Source of the DNA: Vampirovibrio chlorellavorus
GTDB taxonomy: Bacteria > Cyanobacteriota > Vampirovibrionia > Vampirovibrionales > Vampirovibrionaceae
Reading direction: 5' to 3'
DNA: 64,000 bases
Assembly: GCF_003149375.1 (NCBI RefSeq)
Contig: NZ_QFWH01000009.1
Span: 60,061 to 124,060, forward strand
The position numbers and the translations under genes are program-made. Of the stretch, positions 35,157 to 45,707 are shown piece by piece; position 1 is the stretch's first letter; the number at the start of each line of letters is the position of its first letter. The notes below the pieces were generated by a model. That model did no database searches, was not told the DNA's origin, and saw nothing but the letters and a program-made list of their open reading frames with translations.

Positions 35157-36305
35157 ATGTCGTTAGAGCTGAGACAGTATATTAAAGAGGCCTTGGCCAA
35201 GGGTGCCTCCAAAGAACAGATTGCGGAAACGCTGACCCAATCAGGTTGGGCCTTGGGTATTGTTCAAAAAACGCTGGAGCAATTTACGGGCGTTGACCCC
35301 TTGGGCGTGCCCATTCCTGCCGCGCGTTTGCAGGCGCACCAAATTGCTCGCGATTTTTTTGTTTATTTATTGACCTTTGTGACCCTCAATTTAATTGCCT
35401 TTGCCTTTGGCGCTTTGTGTTTTGAATTAATTGAACACTGGTTCCCCGATGTGAATACAGTTTATTATTCGTCAAGAATTGGGAGTCGCAGTTTTCAGTG
35501 GGGGCTGGCGCAATTAATCGTGGTGGTTCCTGTCTTTTTCTTTTTGGAGCGCTTTACCCAGCAAGCACTGGAACGTTACCCCGAAAAACGAGAGTCCTTT
35601 ATCCGAAAATTCCTAATCTACCTCATTCTGGGAATGACCGTTCTGGTGGCGTTGTCTGATTTGATTTTTGCGGTGAACTCCTTTCTGGAAGGCGAATTGA
35701 CCGTTCGCTTTGCGGCCCAGGCCGGGGTTATTCTGGGAATCGCTTCACTGATTTTTTCCTATTACTTTCTGGAAATGCAGCGCGATGATCGTATGGTAAA
35801 AGGACGGAAAGAAATCAGCGCAACATCGGACGGCACTGACGATCCAAGCCGGGAGCGGAAATACGCGGGCCAACGCTACCTGGGATGGCTTGGTTTAATT
35901 TTAATTTTGGCAACCATTGCCACGACTTTTTTCATCACTGGAAGTCCCCACACCCAACGGCTCAGGCGGCTGGATAACATACGCGCAGAAAATTTAGAGA
36001 CGTTGAAGTCGACTATCGAAATGAAATACAAGGAAGAAGGAAACCTTCCCAAAACCCTGGCGGAGGTACCAAATGCCAAAACCTTGTCCTCTGATCCTTC
36101 ACTGGGATTGACGTACGACTATCAAAAAACAGGCCCGGACACTTTTCAGTTGTGCAGCACTTTTGATACCGACACCACCAATGACAAGTCTAATCAGAGG
36201 TTTTACAACCATCCCAAGGGTAATTATTGTTTTCACTTGGTTTACAAGCACTCCAAACTGGACAAGGACAACGCCGGGCAGTTTGAATTCCAGAGCCACC
36301 CATAA
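35157..36305 (+). CDS. DUF5671-type membrane protein with pseudopilin-like C-terminus
   Basis: A 382-residue protein. An N-terminal helical segment (residues 1-45) resembles a SHOCT/UBA-like helix pair. Four to five membrane segments follow (about 65-220), then a last hydrophobic helix (WLGLILILATIATTFFITG, about 247-265). The C-terminal 110 residues are periplasmic if topology is regular. They read like a GspG/pseudopilin globular domain: LETLKSTIEMKYKEEGNLPKTL, a DPSLGLTYDY turn, and two cysteines (LCSTF, YCFHL). The function is unknown. The region is slightly more A+T-rich than its neighbours. The ATG at 35157 has GAGGG close before it. Confidence 0.6.
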   Translation: MSLELRQYIKEALAKGASKEQIAETLTQSGWALGIVQKTLEQFTGVDPLGVPIPAARLQAHQIARDFFVYLLTFVTLNLIAFAFGALCFELIEHWFPDVNTVYYSSRIGSRSFQWGLAQLIVVVPVFFFLERFTQQALERYPEKRESFIRKFLIYLILGMTVLVALSDLIFAVNSFLEGELTVRFAAQAGVILGIASLIFSYYFLEMQRDDRMVKGRKEISATSDGTDDPSRERKYAGQRYLGWLGLILILATIATTFFITGSPHTQRLRRLDNIRAENLETLKSTIEMKYKEEGNLPKTLAEVPNAKTLSSDPSLGLTYDYQKTGPDTFQLCSTFDTDTTNDKSNQRFYNHPKGNYCFHLVYKHSKLDKDNAGQFEFQSHP

Positions 36306-36349
36306 AAAGTACTTGCCAAAGCAGGCTGGCACGGGGATGATCAGGGACT

Positions 36350-38389
36350 ATGAGTAAACCATTTTCCCTCACCGCCAATTACCAGCCTTCGGGTGACCAG
36401 CCGCAGGCCATTGATCTGCTGTGCCAGGGCTTGAATGAGGGCCTTGAGGCCCAGACTTTGCTGGGCGTCACCGGCTCCGGGAAAACCTTTACCATGGCCA
36501 ATGTCATCCAGCGGGTGCAGCGCCCCACGCTGGTTATTTCTCACAACAAGACCTTGGCTGCCCAGCTCTATAACGAGCTGCGAGAATTTTTCCCGGACAA
36601 TGCCGTGGAATACTTCATTAGTTACTACGACTACTACCAGCCGGAAGCCTACATTCCCCGCACGGATACCTACATTGAGAAAACCGCCAGCATCAACGAG
36701 GAAATTGACCGCTTGCGGCACTCCACCACCCGAAGTTTGTTTGAGCGCCGGGACGTGATCGTGGTCTCCAGCGTCAGCTGCATTTACGGCTTGGGCTTGC
36801 CGGACAACTACTTCAAAGCGGCCATTCGCCTGCAGGTGGGGGGAGAAACGGATCGGGACGAACTGCTGATGACCCTGATTCGTAACCAGTACCAGCGTAA
36901 CGATTTAGACCTGAAACGGGCGCATTTTAGAGCCCGTGGCGATATTATCGAAATTCACCCGGCTCACGAGGAAGTGATTATTCGACTGGAACTGTTTGGC
37001 GATGAGCTGGAGCGCATCAGCATGGTGGACCCGGAAACGGGCGAAGTGCTGGAGATGCCGGAAGAAGTGGTCATTTACCCCGCCATTCACTACGTGGCCA
37101 ACCGGGATGACGTGGAGCGGGCCACCCGACAAATCCAGTTTGAGCTGGATGAACGCCTGCGGGAACTGTATGACATGGGCAAAATGCTGGAGGCCCAACG
37201 GCTGGAACAGCGCACCATCCGGGATCTGGAAATGATTCGGGAAGTGGGTTACTGCAACGGCATTGAGAATTACAGTCGTATATTTGAGGATCGCCCGCCC
37301 GGCACACCGCCCAAAACCCTGCTGGACTACTTTTCCGATGATTTTCTGCTGATCATCGATGAATCGCACGTGACTGTGCCGCAGTTGCGGGGCATGTACC
37401 ACGGGGATCGGGCCCGCAAGGAAACCCTGGTGGATTATGGCTTTCGGCTGCCTTGTGCCAAGGACAACCGCCCCCTGATGTTTGAGGAATTTTGGGAGCG
37501 GGTGGGTCAGCGCATCTACGTGTCAGCCACCCCGGCCCAGTATGAAGTGCGGGAGTCCCGTCAAATCGCCCAGCAAATCATTCGTCCCACCGGCCTGCTG
37601 GATCCCATCGTGGAAGTGCGACCCACGGCCAATCAGGTGGACAACTTGCTGGAAGAAATTCAAGCCCGGGTGGCCCGCAATGAGCGGGTGCTGATTACCA
37701 CCCTGACCAAGCGCATGGCCGAGGATTTAACCGAGTATTTTGAAACGCTTAGCGTGAAAGTGCGGTACCTGCACAGTGAGATTAAGCCCATTGAGCGTAT
37801 GGAGATCATCCGGGATTTGCGACTGGGGGATTTTGACGTGCTGATTGGGGTCAACCTGCTGCGGGAAGGTCTGGACTTGCCGGAAGTCACCCTGGTGGTG
37901 ATTATGGATGCCGATAAGGAAGGCTTTTTGCGCTCGGAGTCCAGCTTGATCCAGACCATCGGCCGGGCCGCTCGAAACGCGGCGGGCATGGTGATCTTGT
38001 ACGCCGACAAAGTTACCGAAAGCATGCAAAAAGCCATGGACGAGACGGCTCGACGTCGGGACTTGCAAATGGCCTACAACAAGCGCAACGGCATTACGCC
38101 CAAAACCATCCAGAAGGCCATCGGCTACGGCTTACTGGATATGATTGGCAGCATGGGCGGGGATGAAGAGGTCAGTGGCGATGGGCGTCACGGGGGGCGC
38201 AAGGGGAGTCGTAAACCGCAGCCAGCCGCTGCCGAGGCCATTCCGGCGCAGGATTTACCGGCTTTGATTGCTGAGTTGGAGCTGGAGATGAAGGCCGCCG
38301 CCCGCATGCTGGAGTTCGAGAAAGCGGCCCGCCTGCGGGATCAGATGGTGGCCTTTAAAAAAGCGCTGGAAAATCAGGGTGTTTCCTAA
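36350..38389 (+). CDS. uvrB: Excinuclease ABC subunit B
   Basis: DNA damage-verifying helicase-like subunit of nucleotide excision repair. The 679-residue protein has Walker [16 protein letters not shown], the beta-hairpin [20 protein letters not shown], helicase motifs ([48 protein letters not shown]) and a C-terminal UVR domain ([16 protein letters not shown]) that binds UvrC. No LexA-box-like palindrome was noticed upstream. Confidence 0.98.
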   Translation: MSKPFSLTANYQPSGDQPQAIDLLCQGLNEGLEAQTLLGVTGSGKTFTMANVIQRVQRPTLVISHNKTLAAQLYNELREFFPDNAVEYFISYYDYYQPEAYIPRTDTYIEKTASINEEIDRLRHSTTRSLFERRDVIVVSSVSCIYGLGLPDNYFKAAIRLQVGGETDRDELLMTLIRNQYQRNDLDLKRAHFRARGDIIEIHPAHEEVIIRLELFGDELERISMVDPETGEVLEMPEEVVIYPAIHYVANRDDVERATRQIQFELDERLRELYDMGKMLEAQRLEQRTIRDLEMIREVGYCNGIENYSRIFEDRPPGTPPKTLLDYFSDDFLLIIDESHVTVPQLRGMYHGDRARKETLVDYGFRLPCAKDNRPLMFEEFWERVGQRIYVSATPAQYEVRESRQIAQQIIRPTGLLDPIVEVRPTANQVDNLLEEIQARVARNERVLITTLTKRMAEDLTEYFETLSVKVRYLHSEIKPIERMEIIRDLRLGDFDVLIGVNLLREGLDLPEVTLVVIMDADKEGFLRSESSLIQTIGRAARNAAGMVILYADKVTESMQKAMDETARRRDLQMAYNKRNGITPKTIQKAIGYGLLDMIGSMGGDEEVSGDGRHGGRKGSRKPQPAAAEAIPAQDLPALIAELELEMKAAARMLEFEKAARLRDQMVAFKKALENQGVS

Positions 38390-38462
38390 AATTTGGTAGC
38401 ACGCTAAACGTGTTGTGAGGGGACACGTTGTCAATTTTAAATTTTCGGCTGAATTTTCAGGC

Positions 38463-39086
38463 TTAAACTTTCTCGAACAGCCACCAGGTGGTGTTGTCCC
38501 AAGTGGGTTCCACCCGCTGCCACAAAAAGCCGTAATCCACCAATTTCACTTGTCCGGCGTTGGCATCCCAGAACTCACCGCCAAAATCCCGCTTGAACAG
38601 TTTGCCGTCATGCCCACGGTAGGACAATTCCACGGGACTGGGGTTGTAGTACTCGTTGATCAGGACATAGCGGTTGGAGAGGGCCAGCATCTTCTGATAC
38701 ACAGCCGTCAAGTCATCGGGGTTCAGGTGAATAAGCACGCCACAGGTGTAGACCAAATCGAAGGTGCGATTGGGGTTAAAGGATTGAATGGCCCCTTGAA
38801 AGCCTTCCAGCCCCGGGTGGGATTGCAGTTCTTTCAAGGCATTGGGGTTCAACTCCAGACCCGTCAATTGAACATTGGGGGCCACAGACTGAATGGCCAG
38901 CAGGTTATGCCCCTTGTTGGCTCCCAACTCACAGACGCTTTGAATGCCAGGGGCTTGATTCAAAATATTCCTGAAAAACTTGGCCCGCTGTTCCGGCTGA
39001 ATGGCGTTACGGACGGTGTATTCGCTGCCAAACTCTCCGGCCCAAAATTGCTCCTGCTCTGACGGTACCCGTGTAGACTCAACCAT
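38463..39086 (-). CDS. Pseudaminic acid biosynthesis-associated methylase (TIGR03587-like)
   Basis: A 207-residue class I SAM methyltransferase. The SAM site is VCELGANKGHNLLAI. The flanking signatures EQEQFWAGEFGSEYTVRN and INEYYNPSPVELSYRGH with KLFKRDFGGEFW are those of methylases found in pseudaminic/nonulosonic acid clusters, where flagellin or surface sugars are decorated. No pse or leg biosynthesis gene adjoins it here. Substrate is inferred from the family. It converges on uvrB. Confidence 0.8.
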   Translation of the reverse strand: MVESTRVPSEQEQFWAGEFGSEYTVRNAIQPEQRAKFFRNILNQAPGIQSVCELGANKGHNLLAIQSVAPNVQLTGLELNPNALKELQSHPGLEGFQGAIQSFNPNRTFDLVYTCGVLIHLNPDDLTAVYQKMLALSNRYVLINEYYNPSPVELSYRGHDGKLFKRDFGGEFWDANAGQVKLVDYGFLWQRVEPTWDNTTWWLFEKV

Positions 39087-39289
39087 CGCTCATATCCTTA
39101 TCGCTCATATTCTTAAAAATTATTGGCTTAAACTGTGCTTTCAATGCTTTGCTGAGAACCCTTTGACCCTCAGTCTGCGGCCCTCAATCTTCCACTGCGT
39201 TCAAATATTCTGCTGAATGAACGATCACAAGGGGCCTTACAGGCTTCATTATAGCAAGTCCAGCATCCACACCAAGGGGCATTCATCGC

Positions 39290-40546
39290 TTACGCGGCGT
39301 CCGTGGCCGGTGCATCCGCCAAAAGCCAGGCTGCGATCAAGGCGGTTAACGGCACCGTCAGTATCAGAGTCAGGGCTCCGGCAAAGGCAAAGGTCATCAT
39401 GGAAGCAGTGCTTTCCAGATTGACGAACTGGGCGGTGGGCGTACCCTGCATTTGCAAGAGGATGGGCATAAACAGGCCCAAAAACAGCAGGCCCAAACAG
39501 GAGATCAACGGCCCCATCAAGCGCCGTCCCCGCAACATGACAATGCCAAAGCGTTTCTGAAAACTCACCGGTTCACTCTCCTTGCGGTTTTGGGCCAGCG
39601 TCCAGCACAGGTAGAACAGAAATCCCTGATAGGCAAAGAGCATTCCGGCCATGAAAAAGGCCCAGTAATCCATTTGGGGGGATCGATACCACAAGCTGGC
39701 CAACAGCTCACTGGAATAACCGCTCAACGGGGTGATTTCTCCCATAGCCCACAAAATGGCGGCCAGTATCAATAAGCCCCCGGTGGTGCCCAGCATCACC
39801 ACGCATTGCTCCCGGCTAAACGCCTTTTGACCGGGTTGCTGATAAATAAACGTGGCCAGGATGGTGAACATGCCGCACATCAGGAAGATCCACCAAGGGC
39901 TATGCTCCCCGGCCAACACCGCCGGAAAGAGCGCTTTATAGCACCCAATGAGCATTAAAGTCACCAATAGAGCATGCTTGGCCACTTCCACACCACCCAG
40001 CAATAAAATGGCCATGATGGTGAGAGTCATCAAAATCATCAGGGCGGGTGTTCGGTTGTGATTGGCGATGTTGAAATGCCACTGGCCGGTCTTGACCTCT
40101 TTTTCGGCCTGAAGCAGGACTTGAGCCCCTGGTTTCAGGCGAATGTTGTAAAACGGATTTTCTCCCAGCACGTTTTCCACCTGAATAATGTCACTTTGCA
40201 GGCCCAGGGTTTTGAGACTCCCTTCCAGCCGAATGGTAACCCGTTGCAGCGCTTCCTGAGACTCAGCCATCGGTCGCCCCAGTGGCTTTGATGCATGGCT
40301 TTGAGACGCGGGCTCTACCTTGAGTACCAGACCGTAAACCTGACCTTCGGTTGGGCCAGCCGCCTTGGGCGGGGCGGGCGACTCGGGCGACGGCTGGGCC
40401 GCCTTGACCGGAGACAACCGCAGTACGGCTTTGGCAAGGACACGGTTATCCCCGGATAGCACCATCCAGCCCAGCACCAGACAACCGAGAACGAGGCTGC
40501 CCTTCAGGCCAACGGCCCACCATTTTTTGATTTTTACTCCCGGCAC
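39290..40546 (-). CDS. YibE/F-like membrane protein
   Basis: A 418-residue membrane protein. One N-terminal membrane segment (about 14-32) is followed by a roughly 110-residue extracytoplasmic domain with a Pro-rich linker, then about seven membrane segments. The order (small beta domain, then NRTPALMILMTLTIMAILLLGG and a polytopic part) matches the YibE/F family, whose transport role is unproven. The usual YibE/F sequence motifs are only partly kept, so this is a divergent member. GTG start with GGAGGG upstream. Confidence 0.55.
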   Translation of the reverse strand: MPGVKIKKWWAVGLKGSLVLGCLVLGWMVLSGDNRVLAKAVLRLSPVKAAQPSPESPAPPKAAGPTEGQVYGLVLKVEPASQSHASKPLGRPMAESQEALQRVTIRLEGSLKTLGLQSDIIQVENVLGENPFYNIRLKPGAQVLLQAEKEVKTGQWHFNIANHNRTPALMILMTLTIMAILLLGGVEVAKHALLVTLMLIGCYKALFPAVLAGEHSPWWIFLMCGMFTILATFIYQQPGQKAFSREQCVVMLGTTGGLLILAAILWAMGEITPLSGYSSELLASLWYRSPQMDYWAFFMAGMLFAYQGFLFYLCWTLAQNRKESEPVSFQKRFGIVMLRGRRLMGPLISCLGLLFLGLFMPILLQMQGTPTAQFVNLESTASMMTFAFAGALTLILTVPLTALIAAWLLADAPATDAA

Positions 40547-40607
40547 GTGATCTCACCCTCCTGTATTCCAGCACGCAGGCCGGATTGATTTCCACGCCGC
40601 CAAAGGT

Positions 40608-41792
40608 CTAGGGCGACTCCAGCTCCAACCGGGCCTGCTCGGCAAACCCGGCAGGCACACGGTACCCCAGATGCCGGTAGGCATTGCCTGTCACCGTCCG
40701 CCCTCGGGGGGTTCGGTTGATTAGCCCGGTCTGTAGCAGGTAGGGCTCATAGACATCCTCCAAAGTGCGGGGATCTTCCCCCAGCGTGGAGGCCAAGGTG
40801 TCCAACCCTACTGGCCCGCCGGAAAAATTTTCGATGATCAGCTTCAACAGTTGTCGATCGGTGGGGTCCAGTCCAATCGGATCAATGTCAAACAAATCCA
40901 GAGCCTCATGGGCAATGGGCTGGTTGATCACGGTTTCCCCGGCTTTTTTAACGGCCATAAAATCCCGCACCCGGCGTAGTAAGCGGTTGGCAATGCGCGG
41001 CGTCCCCCGGGAGCGGCTGGCAATGGCCAAGGCCCCGTCCGGGCTGGCCTCAATACTCAAAATGCGGGCCGAGCGCAGCACGATCTCCGACAATTCCTGC
41101 TCGCTGTAAAAGTTGAGGCGATAAATCAGGCCAAAGCGATCCCGCAAGGGGCCGGATAGAGAGCCCGCCTTGGTGGTGGCCCCAATCAGGGTGAAGCGGG
41201 GCAAGGGCACCCGCAGGATTTTAGTCCCTTCTCCCTTACCAATGGTGCGATCCAGGGCGAAATCCTCCATGGCCGGGTACAGAATCTCCTCAGCCACTTT
41301 GTTTAACCGATGAATCTCATCGATAAACAAGACACTGCCCGGCTTCATGCTCATCAGAATGCCTAAAATGTCCCGAGGCCGCTCCAGAGCCGGGGCGGAG
41401 GTGATATGGATTTCCGCGCCCATTTCCTGGGCAATGACCATGGCCAGCGTGGTTTTTCCCAGTCCGGGCGGACCATACAGCAACAGGTGATCCAGCGCCT
41501 CCTCACGGCTTTTGGCCGCATCCAGCCCGATTTGGATGCTGTCCTTCAGGGCGGATTGCCCAATGTAATCGCCCAGGGTTTTGGGCCGAATGGTGCTTTC
41601 CAGCCGGTGGTCGTAAGCCGTTTCGGTGTCCTTCAGCAAACCGGGACGCTCTCCCAAAGGCGCCTTGTCCCCCAAGGCCTGACGAACGGCAGCCTGCACC
41701 TGCTCGGCAGAGACGGTTCCGCTGCCAGACATTTTGTCGCCCGCTTTGTCCGGCTTTTTAGATGAGGAATTGGATGAAAACTGAATGGTCAC
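40608..41792 (-). CDS. ruvB: Holliday junction branch migration helicase RuvB
   Basis: Hexameric AAA+ motor that drives branch migration with RuvA. Walker A is [20 protein letters not shown], Walker [10 protein letters not shown], sensor [17 protein letters not shown], and the C-terminal winged helix holds [19 protein letters not shown]. The 394-residue reading from GTG 41792 has about 55 residues before the conserved RuvB core; an ATG at 41732 gives a more usual length of 374. No Shine-Dalgarno sequence decides between them. Confidence 0.95.
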   Translation of the reverse strand: MTIQFSSNSSSKKPDKAGDKMSGSGTVSAEQVQAAVRQALGDKAPLGERPGLLKDTETAYDHRLESTIRPKTLGDYIGQSALKDSIQIGLDAAKSREEALDHLLLYGPPGLGKTTLAMVIAQEMGAEIHITSAPALERPRDILGILMSMKPGSVLFIDEIHRLNKVAEEILYPAMEDFALDRTIGKGEGTKILRVPLPRFTLIGATTKAGSLSGPLRDRFGLIYRLNFYSEQELSEIVLRSARILSIEASPDGALAIASRSRGTPRIANRLLRRVRDFMAVKKAGETVINQPIAHEALDLFDIDPIGLDPTDRQLLKLIIENFSGGPVGLDTLASTLGEDPRTLEDVYEPYLLQTGLINRTPRGRTVTGNAYRHLGYRVPAGFAEQARLELESP

Positions 41793-41961
41793 AGTGGCGC
41801 TTTCGGGGGCTGAGGGCGATTTTTGCCGAAAGAGTCAGGTTCGACGGGTTCTTTCGGCTGGTTCTTGCTGGTTATTATTGTACCACCCGGTACCAAGACC
41901 CGGCGCTAAAACCCGGCGACTTCAATTGCTTTGGCCAGCGTTTGCAGGGTAAGGCCCGGGC

Positions 41962-42276
41962 TTATGAGCGGCCTTTCCCACGGTCACTTTTTTCAAGCAA
42001 CCTGTTTTCAAGCAAACTGCGGCTCATGCCAGCGGGCAGCCCCAGACCGGATTGGGCCTTTTCCATCCACCGCACATGCTCTTCTCGCGGGGTAAAGGCC
42101 TTTTTCAGTCGATCCAGCCAGGACGCTTTGACCGAGGGCGTCGTTTCTGTCGTGGGCGAGGGCTGATATTGCATTTTGAACACAGGGGCCCGTTCCGCCC
42201 CTCCCGACCTGGCGGACAAAGGCTGCCAGACGGTCAACCGGGATATAGAACTCCCTGAAAAATTCACAGAACGCAT
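41962..42276 (-). CDS. Small basic protein, unknown
   Basis: A 104-residue, Arg/Ser-rich protein. AAGGGG lies about nine bases before the ATG at 42276. A segment PSVKASWLDRLKKAFTPREE looks like a surface helix. There is no signal peptide and no recognised family. The protein is short and of biased composition, so it may be real but rapidly evolving. Confidence 0.4.
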   Translation of the reverse strand: MRSVNFSGSSISRLTVWQPLSARSGGAERAPVFKMQYQPSPTTETTPSVKASWLDRLKKAFTPREEHVRWMEKAQSGLGLPAGMSRSLLENRLLEKSDRGKGRS

Positions 42277-42490
42277 CACAAAAGTCCCCTTCTATCTTGC
42301 ATATTAATCTCTTGCTTGAATATTGATCTCTTGAATGTGAACAACAAACGATGAACCCGAACCAAACCGATACCCCAAAGCGGTGAGGCGGCTGGGAAAC
42401 CCGATTTTTCCCAATCATTCAAACCCAAAGAATTCAAATCAAGATGAAGGCACTATATATCAAAAAGCCCCCATTGCCAAATCGCACCCT

Positions 42491-43687
42491 TCAGGCTTTT
42501 GTGGGGCCTTTTCCCGCCCGGCAGAGGCGCTGGTAAACGGTGGGCAGGATCTCCACCACCCGCTTAATATCCTGCAAAGCGCTGCCACGCCCCAGCGAAA
42601 AGCGCACCGTCCCTTTGGCCAGACTGTCAGATTTTCCCAGCGCCTTCACAATCCGGGAGGGTTCAATCACCGCGCTGTGGCAGGCCGATCCACTGGAGAC
42701 GGCGATGCCCTTTAAGTCCAGATGCAGCACCATGGCCTCTCCTTCCACCCCGGGAAAGGAGAAATGCACATTGCCGGGCACCCGGGCATGCAGATCCTCC
42801 GGGCCATTCAGCATCGCCTCGGGAACGGTTGTTCGGATGGCCTCGATCAGGCCTTTTTGCAAAGCCCTCAGGTGTGGTAAATCGTCGGTCATGCGTGCCT
42901 GAGTAATTTCCAGCGCTTTGGCCAGTCCCACAATAGCCGCCAAATTTTCCGTGCCGGAGCGCACATCACCTTCCTGCCCGCCCCCCCGGATCTGGGCCGC
43001 CGGTAACGGGGCCCCGTCTCGCACAAACAAAGCGCCAACCCCCTTGGGGCCATAGAGTTTATGCCCGGACAAACTGAGGTAATCCACCGGCAAGGTCGAT
43101 AAGTCCAAGGGCAGTTTGCCCACCGTTTGCACCGCATCCACGTGCAGCAAGACTTTTTGGAACTTGGGTTGAGCGTTCAGGGCTGCCCCAATGGCCTGAA
43201 TATCCTGAAGGGTGCCAATCTCATTGTTCCCGTGAATGATGGACACCAGCACCGTCTCGGGCCGTAGGGCCTCTATCACCGACTCCACCGACACAAAGCC
43301 CTGCGCGTCCACCGGCAGCCAGGTCACATCCCAGCCGTGGGCTTCCAGCCAGTGGCAAGGCGCTTGCACCGCGGCATGTTCAATTTGGGTGGTAATAATG
43401 TGCCGTCCCTGCGCCAGCGCTTCCGTCACCCCCATCAGGGCCAGATTATTGGCCTCAGTGGCCCCGCTGGTAAAAATAATTTCCGAAGGCTGGCAAGTCA
43501 GGGCCTTGGATACACTCTCTCTTGCCTGCTGCAAGGCCTTTCGGGCTTCACGTCCCCAAAAGTGCAAACTGGAGGGATTGCCAAACTGACCTTGCAAAAA
43601 AGGCAGCATGGCCTCCAGCACCGCAGGGTCCACCGGGGTGGTGGCGGCGTGATCCAGATAAATGCGAGCGGGCTGGGTGTTATTCAT
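42491..43687 (-). CDS. Cysteine desulfurase (IscS/NifS type)
   Basis: Takes sulfur from cysteine for Fe-S clusters or tRNA thiolation. The 398-residue PLP enzyme has IYLDHAATTPVDPAVLEAML at its start, FTSGATEANNLAL, the PLP lysine in LSLSGHKLYGPKGVG, RSGTENLAAI and the active cysteine in SSGSACHSAVIEPS. The ATG at 43687 matches the family start; the frame is open 49 codons further. No iscU or iscR gene lies nearby, so the partner scaffold is elsewhere. The insertion around the active Cys is of the group II/NifS or IscS kind; not resolved. Confidence 0.9.
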   Translation of the reverse strand: MNNTQPARIYLDHAATTPVDPAVLEAMLPFLQGQFGNPSSLHFWGREARKALQQARESVSKALTCQPSEIIFTSGATEANNLALMGVTEALAQGRHIITTQIEHAAVQAPCHWLEAHGWDVTWLPVDAQGFVSVESVIEALRPETVLVSIIHGNNEIGTLQDIQAIGAALNAQPKFQKVLLHVDAVQTVGKLPLDLSTLPVDYLSLSGHKLYGPKGVGALFVRDGAPLPAAQIRGGGQEGDVRSGTENLAAIVGLAKALEITQARMTDDLPHLRALQKGLIEAIRTTVPEAMLNGPEDLHARVPGNVHFSFPGVEGEAMVLHLDLKGIAVSSGSACHSAVIEPSRIVKALGKSDSLAKGTVRFSLGRGSALQDIKRVVEILPTVYQRLCRAGKGPTKA

Positions 43688-43871
43688 AAGACTGCGTGCA
43701 GGCGGCTTTGTGGACGGTTTCAAAAATGGTTTGAACGGGCCAAATTGTGCTATCGTTTTGATTATAGGCAAATCCAGCGCCAACGGAAAGCCCGCGGCCA
43801 TTGCCCAAGAGAGAGTTACCAGACAGACGGCCAATCAAACCGGCTTGAGTGGAAATAGTGAGCGTGTGCGC

Positions 43872-44810
43872 ATGGAATCGGTCTTAATCGCCATTGGGGG
43901 AAACGCCCTTTACAACAAGCAAAGCGGGGATAACCTCAACCCCAGAATGGTGCAAGCGGTTTGCCAAAAAATCGTGCAGGTTTACCAAAGCGGCTACTTG
44001 CCGGTCATCACCTTTGGCAACGGCCCTCAAGTGGGCAACCTGCTGGATATGGCCGAAACTTCCGCCCGGCTGTTTGAGAACCCGGTCACCCTGGACACTT
44101 GCGTCTCCTGGACGCAGGGGGAGATTGGCTACTGGCTGACCCGGGAACTGAACCGCCAACTGTTGTCTCAAGGCATCGAAACGCCCATTATGGCCGTGAA
44201 TACGTTGGTGGAAGTCGATCCCGCCGATCCGGCCTTTCAGAAGCCCACCAAGCCGGTGGGTCGCTTCATCAGCGCCGATGAAGCCCAGCGTCTCTATGAT
44301 GAACGGGGCTGGATCATTGGCCCGGACGCCAACCGGGGCTATCGGCGTATGGTTCCCTCACCCCGGCCCTTACGCATTCTGGAAGCTGACCCCATTCAGG
44401 CCCTGATTGCCCAGCAGGCCATTGTTCTCTGTTGCGGCGGCGGGGGGATTCCGGTGTACCGGAAAGAGGGTGTTCTGCAAGGCATCGAGGCGGTCATCGA
44501 CAAGGACTTCACCTCCTGCCTGCTGGCCAAGACCCTGAAAATCGAGAATCTGATCATCTGCACCGAGGTGGAAAACGTCTACCTGAACTTCGGGCAACCC
44601 AATCAGCAGACTCTGGGCCGCTTATCGCTGGATGAAGCGGAACGCTACTTTGCGGAGGGGCACTTTGGGGCGGGCAGCATGGGACCTAAAGTGGCGGCCA
44701 TGATTGACTACGTCAAACACGGCGGAAAGCGGGCCTTTATCACCAGTCTGGAAAAAACCGTGGAAGCCTTGGCTGGACAGGCGGGCACTGAAATTCACGC
44801 GGGCATTTAA
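43872..44810 (+). CDS. arcC: Carbamate kinase
   Basis: Makes ATP from carbamoyl phosphate and ADP, usually the last step of arginine deiminase catabolism. The 312-residue amino acid kinase has ESVLIAIGGNALYNKQSG at its start, FGNGPQVGNLLDMAE, PTKPVGRFIS, RRMVPSPRP, CGGGGIPVY and FGAGSMGPKVAAMIDY, all arcC-like. No arcA or arcB is beside it. It diverges from the cysteine desulfurase. The ATG at 43872 gives the family length. Confidence 0.88.
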   Translation: MESVLIAIGGNALYNKQSGDNLNPRMVQAVCQKIVQVYQSGYLPVITFGNGPQVGNLLDMAETSARLFENPVTLDTCVSWTQGEIGYWLTRELNRQLLSQGIETPIMAVNTLVEVDPADPAFQKPTKPVGRFISADEAQRLYDERGWIIGPDANRGYRRMVPSPRPLRILEADPIQALIAQQAIVLCCGGGGIPVYRKEGVLQGIEAVIDKDFTSCLLAKTLKIENLIICTEVENVYLNFGQPNQQTLGRLSLDEAERYFAEGHFGAGSMGPKVAAMIDYVKHGGKRAFITSLEKTVEALAGQAGTEIHAGI

Positions 44811-44873
44811 AGTGAGAATCCGTTGATGGCTGAGTTGATTATTAGCTGAGTTTATTACCAAAGGACCGAGCGA

Positions 44874-45683
44874 ATGGAACTGATTCATAGCCTGATTTTA
44901 GGTATTGTGGAAGGGGTCACCGAGTTTCTACCCATCTCTTCCACCGGGCACATGATTTTAACCAGCTACCTGCTGGGCATTCAGGGCGAGGTGGTCAACG
45001 CCTTTGAGGTGTTCATCCAGTTGGGGGCCATTTTGGCCGTGGTGGTGCTGTATCGGCACCGCTTTGCCTGTCTGTTCGATTTTAAAACACCGGGCGGTGG
45101 CTTCCGAGGAATCCAGGGCTGGCTGATGCTTGCGGTGACTTCACTGCCCATTCTGGTGCTGGGCAAACTGCTGGAGCATACCATTAAAAGCCATCTTTTT
45201 AACCCGCTTACCGTGTCCTGGGCCTTGGCCCTGGGTGGCGTCGTTCTGATTGTTATTGAGCGGCTGCGTTTCCAGCAGGCCATCACTTCTCTGGATGAAC
45301 TGGACGTGAAAAGCGCGTTCAAAATTGGGTTGTTTCAATGTGCTGCCCTCTGTCCCGGAGTCTCTCGGGCTGCCAGCACCATTATCGGGGGCCTGTTTAA
45401 CGGGCTGCCGCGCACCGTGGCCGCCGAATATTCCTTTTTGGCCGCCGTGCCCATTATGATGATCGTTTGCCTGAAGGATTTGCTGGAAATCTGGGACAAA
45501 CTGAGCCCCCATGACCTGACCGCCTTCGGGCTGGGCTTTGGGGTGGCCTTTGTGTCCGCCTTGCTGGCGGTTAAAACCTTTATTCTCATGCTGCAAAGAA
45601 CCTCCATGGCCCCTTTTGGCATTTATCGCATCATCGTGGCCATTGTGTTCTTCTGGCTGCTGCAAAATCACCCGCTCTCTTAA
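44874..45683 (+). CDS. uppP: Undecaprenyl-diphosphate phosphatase
   Basis: Recycles the lipid carrier of cell wall and surface polysaccharide synthesis; often gives bacitracin tolerance. The 269-residue polytopic protein has the two catalytic segments EGVTEFLPISSTGHMIL and CPGVSRAASTIIGGLFNGL, and seven or eight membrane segments. AAAGGA lies eight bases before the ATG. Confidence 0.97.
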   Translation: MELIHSLILGIVEGVTEFLPISSTGHMILTSYLLGIQGEVVNAFEVFIQLGAILAVVVLYRHRFACLFDFKTPGGGFRGIQGWLMLAVTSLPILVLGKLLEHTIKSHLFNPLTVSWALALGGVVLIVIERLRFQQAITSLDELDVKSAFKIGLFQCAALCPGVSRAASTIIGGLFNGLPRTVAAEYSFLAAVPIMMIVCLKDLLEIWDKLSPHDLTAFGLGFGVAFVSALLAVKTFILMLQRTSMAPFGIYRIIVAIVFFWLLQNHPLS

Positions 45684-45707
45684 GAAACTACCCACGCTCT
45701 TAAGAGA

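Noticed and set aside
42448..42497. Possible terminator after the cysteine desulfurase gene
   Set aside because: AAAAGCC and GGCTTTTT could pair on the minus strand, but the loop is long and one arm lies in the coding sequence.
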